Shown here piece by piece: positions 35,221 through 35,895 of a stretch of 35,895 nucleotides of DNA. Source of the stretch: Basidiobolus ranarum (taxonomy: Eukaryota > Basidiobolomycota > Basidiobolomycetes > Basidiobolales); assembly GCA_040143965.1 (NCBI GenBank), contig JASJQH010000062.1, positions 1 through 35,895 of the forward strand, written 5' to 3'. The notes under the pieces are model-generated. The model saw only the letters and a list, made by a program, of their open reading frames with translations. It searched no databases and had not been told where the DNA came from. The translations under genes were made by a program, and so were the position numbers. Position 1 is the first letter of the stretch, and each line of letters begins with the position of its first letter.

Positions 35221-35895
35221 CCAAATGTATCTTTTCTCTGGCCAACCCAAGAGCGTTTGAGACATTGATTAGAGCGCTTTTCTCTCACTGAGATCATTAA
35301 TTTTCGAAAATTTCTTTACACCAATCCAAACCACTCTCCCATTAAATTCAAATTGAACTATGGATCACTCGCAACCAATCCAGCCGATTCCCTCGTTTTG
35401 CTTGGATAATGAAGCAACTTTAATTCGTTCATCCTACCGATTTCCAAGGTACTCCATGATAATATGAAGTTGAGCTAATTATTGCCAACGAAAATCAAGG
35501 AGCCTGATGAAGAGCTATTCTAGATCGAATGGTGATTTTCGCGTGGCTACCATTCCATTGGATAATTACTTAACAGGGTCAATTATTGCATATTGACAAT
35601 ACTAAGCCTAAGGCCGTCGTTCAAGAAGTCATCGAATGTTAATACCCATGATGAAAAGGATCATTGGGTGCCTCTATGGCCAATTCAAGCCAATTAAACC
35701 GCAAGTTGACTTTTCATTAAGTGCCCTCGAATCACCTCAACAGCGCAATTAATCGCACGAAGAGTCCACACCGTTGGAGGATTTCATCATATCGCAACCA
35801 CACCAACGGGTTGCCTAATTTTATCCTCTACCCCAAGCATCGTGTTGTAGTCTAAAACATTTATCCTGGATACTTCGTGTCTTTATCAAATTAAC
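35221..35895. other. upstream flank to window end, no gene seen
   Basis: AT-rich sequence upstream of the secreted protein gene. No coding stretch or RNA gene was recognised before the window ends. Confidence 0.4.

Overview
This window reads as nuclear DNA of a fungus, probably an early-diverging (non-Dikarya) one. The genes are separated by AT-rich spacers and broken by short GT-AG introns of about 57-124 nt. Their best matches are yeast-type proteins: Mmt1/2, Rtg2, Mix17, Uba1, Acn9/Sdh7, Mub1 and Arg8. TAA, TAG and TGA all end genes here, so the nuclear code looks standard. The exact lineage cannot be fixed by eye.

Layout. 0.9-2.9 kb (+): an eight-exon cation diffusion facilitator of the mitochondrial MMT type. 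3.5-5.4 kb (-): a five-exon secreted right-handed beta-helix (pectate-lyase-like) protein; its last three exons are small and had to be assembled by hand. 5.9-7.6 kb (-): an intronless Ppx/GppA-fold protein, the RTG2 retrograde-signalling homologue. 10.4-10.65 kb (-): an orphan 86-residue ORF with a TATA box. 10.7-15.8 kb: a 5-kb stretch with no recognisable gene. 15.8-16.3 kb (+): a twin CX9C protein (MIX17/CHCHD2-10). 18.8-22.3 kb (+): the six-exon ubiquitin-activating enzyme UBA1. 23.1-23.35 kb (-): two tRNA-like fragments. 24.75-25.3 kb (+): an eroded GNAT acetyltransferase. 26.0-26.4 kb (+): SDH assembly factor 3 (ACN9/SDH7) behind a 39-bp tandem duplication. 28.3-29.7 kb (+): a MUB1/samB MYND-finger gene carrying an in-frame TAA. 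31.5-33.1 kb (-): five-exon ARG8. 34.3-35.15 kb (-): a secreted low-complexity protein with a block structure.

Five of the eleven genes point to mitochondria (metal transport, retrograde signalling, a CX9C protein, SDH assembly, ornithine synthesis). Two belong to ubiquitin chemistry (UBA1, and MUB1, a partner of the Ubr2 ligase). Nothing shows co-regulation; fungal gene order usually does not imply a pathway.

The observations most worth following are: the TAA at a conserved Tyr codon of MUB1, followed by CTA; the tandem duplication that stacks small upstream ORFs before the SDHAF3 start; the pair of shrunken tRNA-like elements; the GNAT protein with a lost acetyl-CoA motif; and the secreted protein with two Ser/Asp/Lys blocks around a Pro/Tyr/Gln core.
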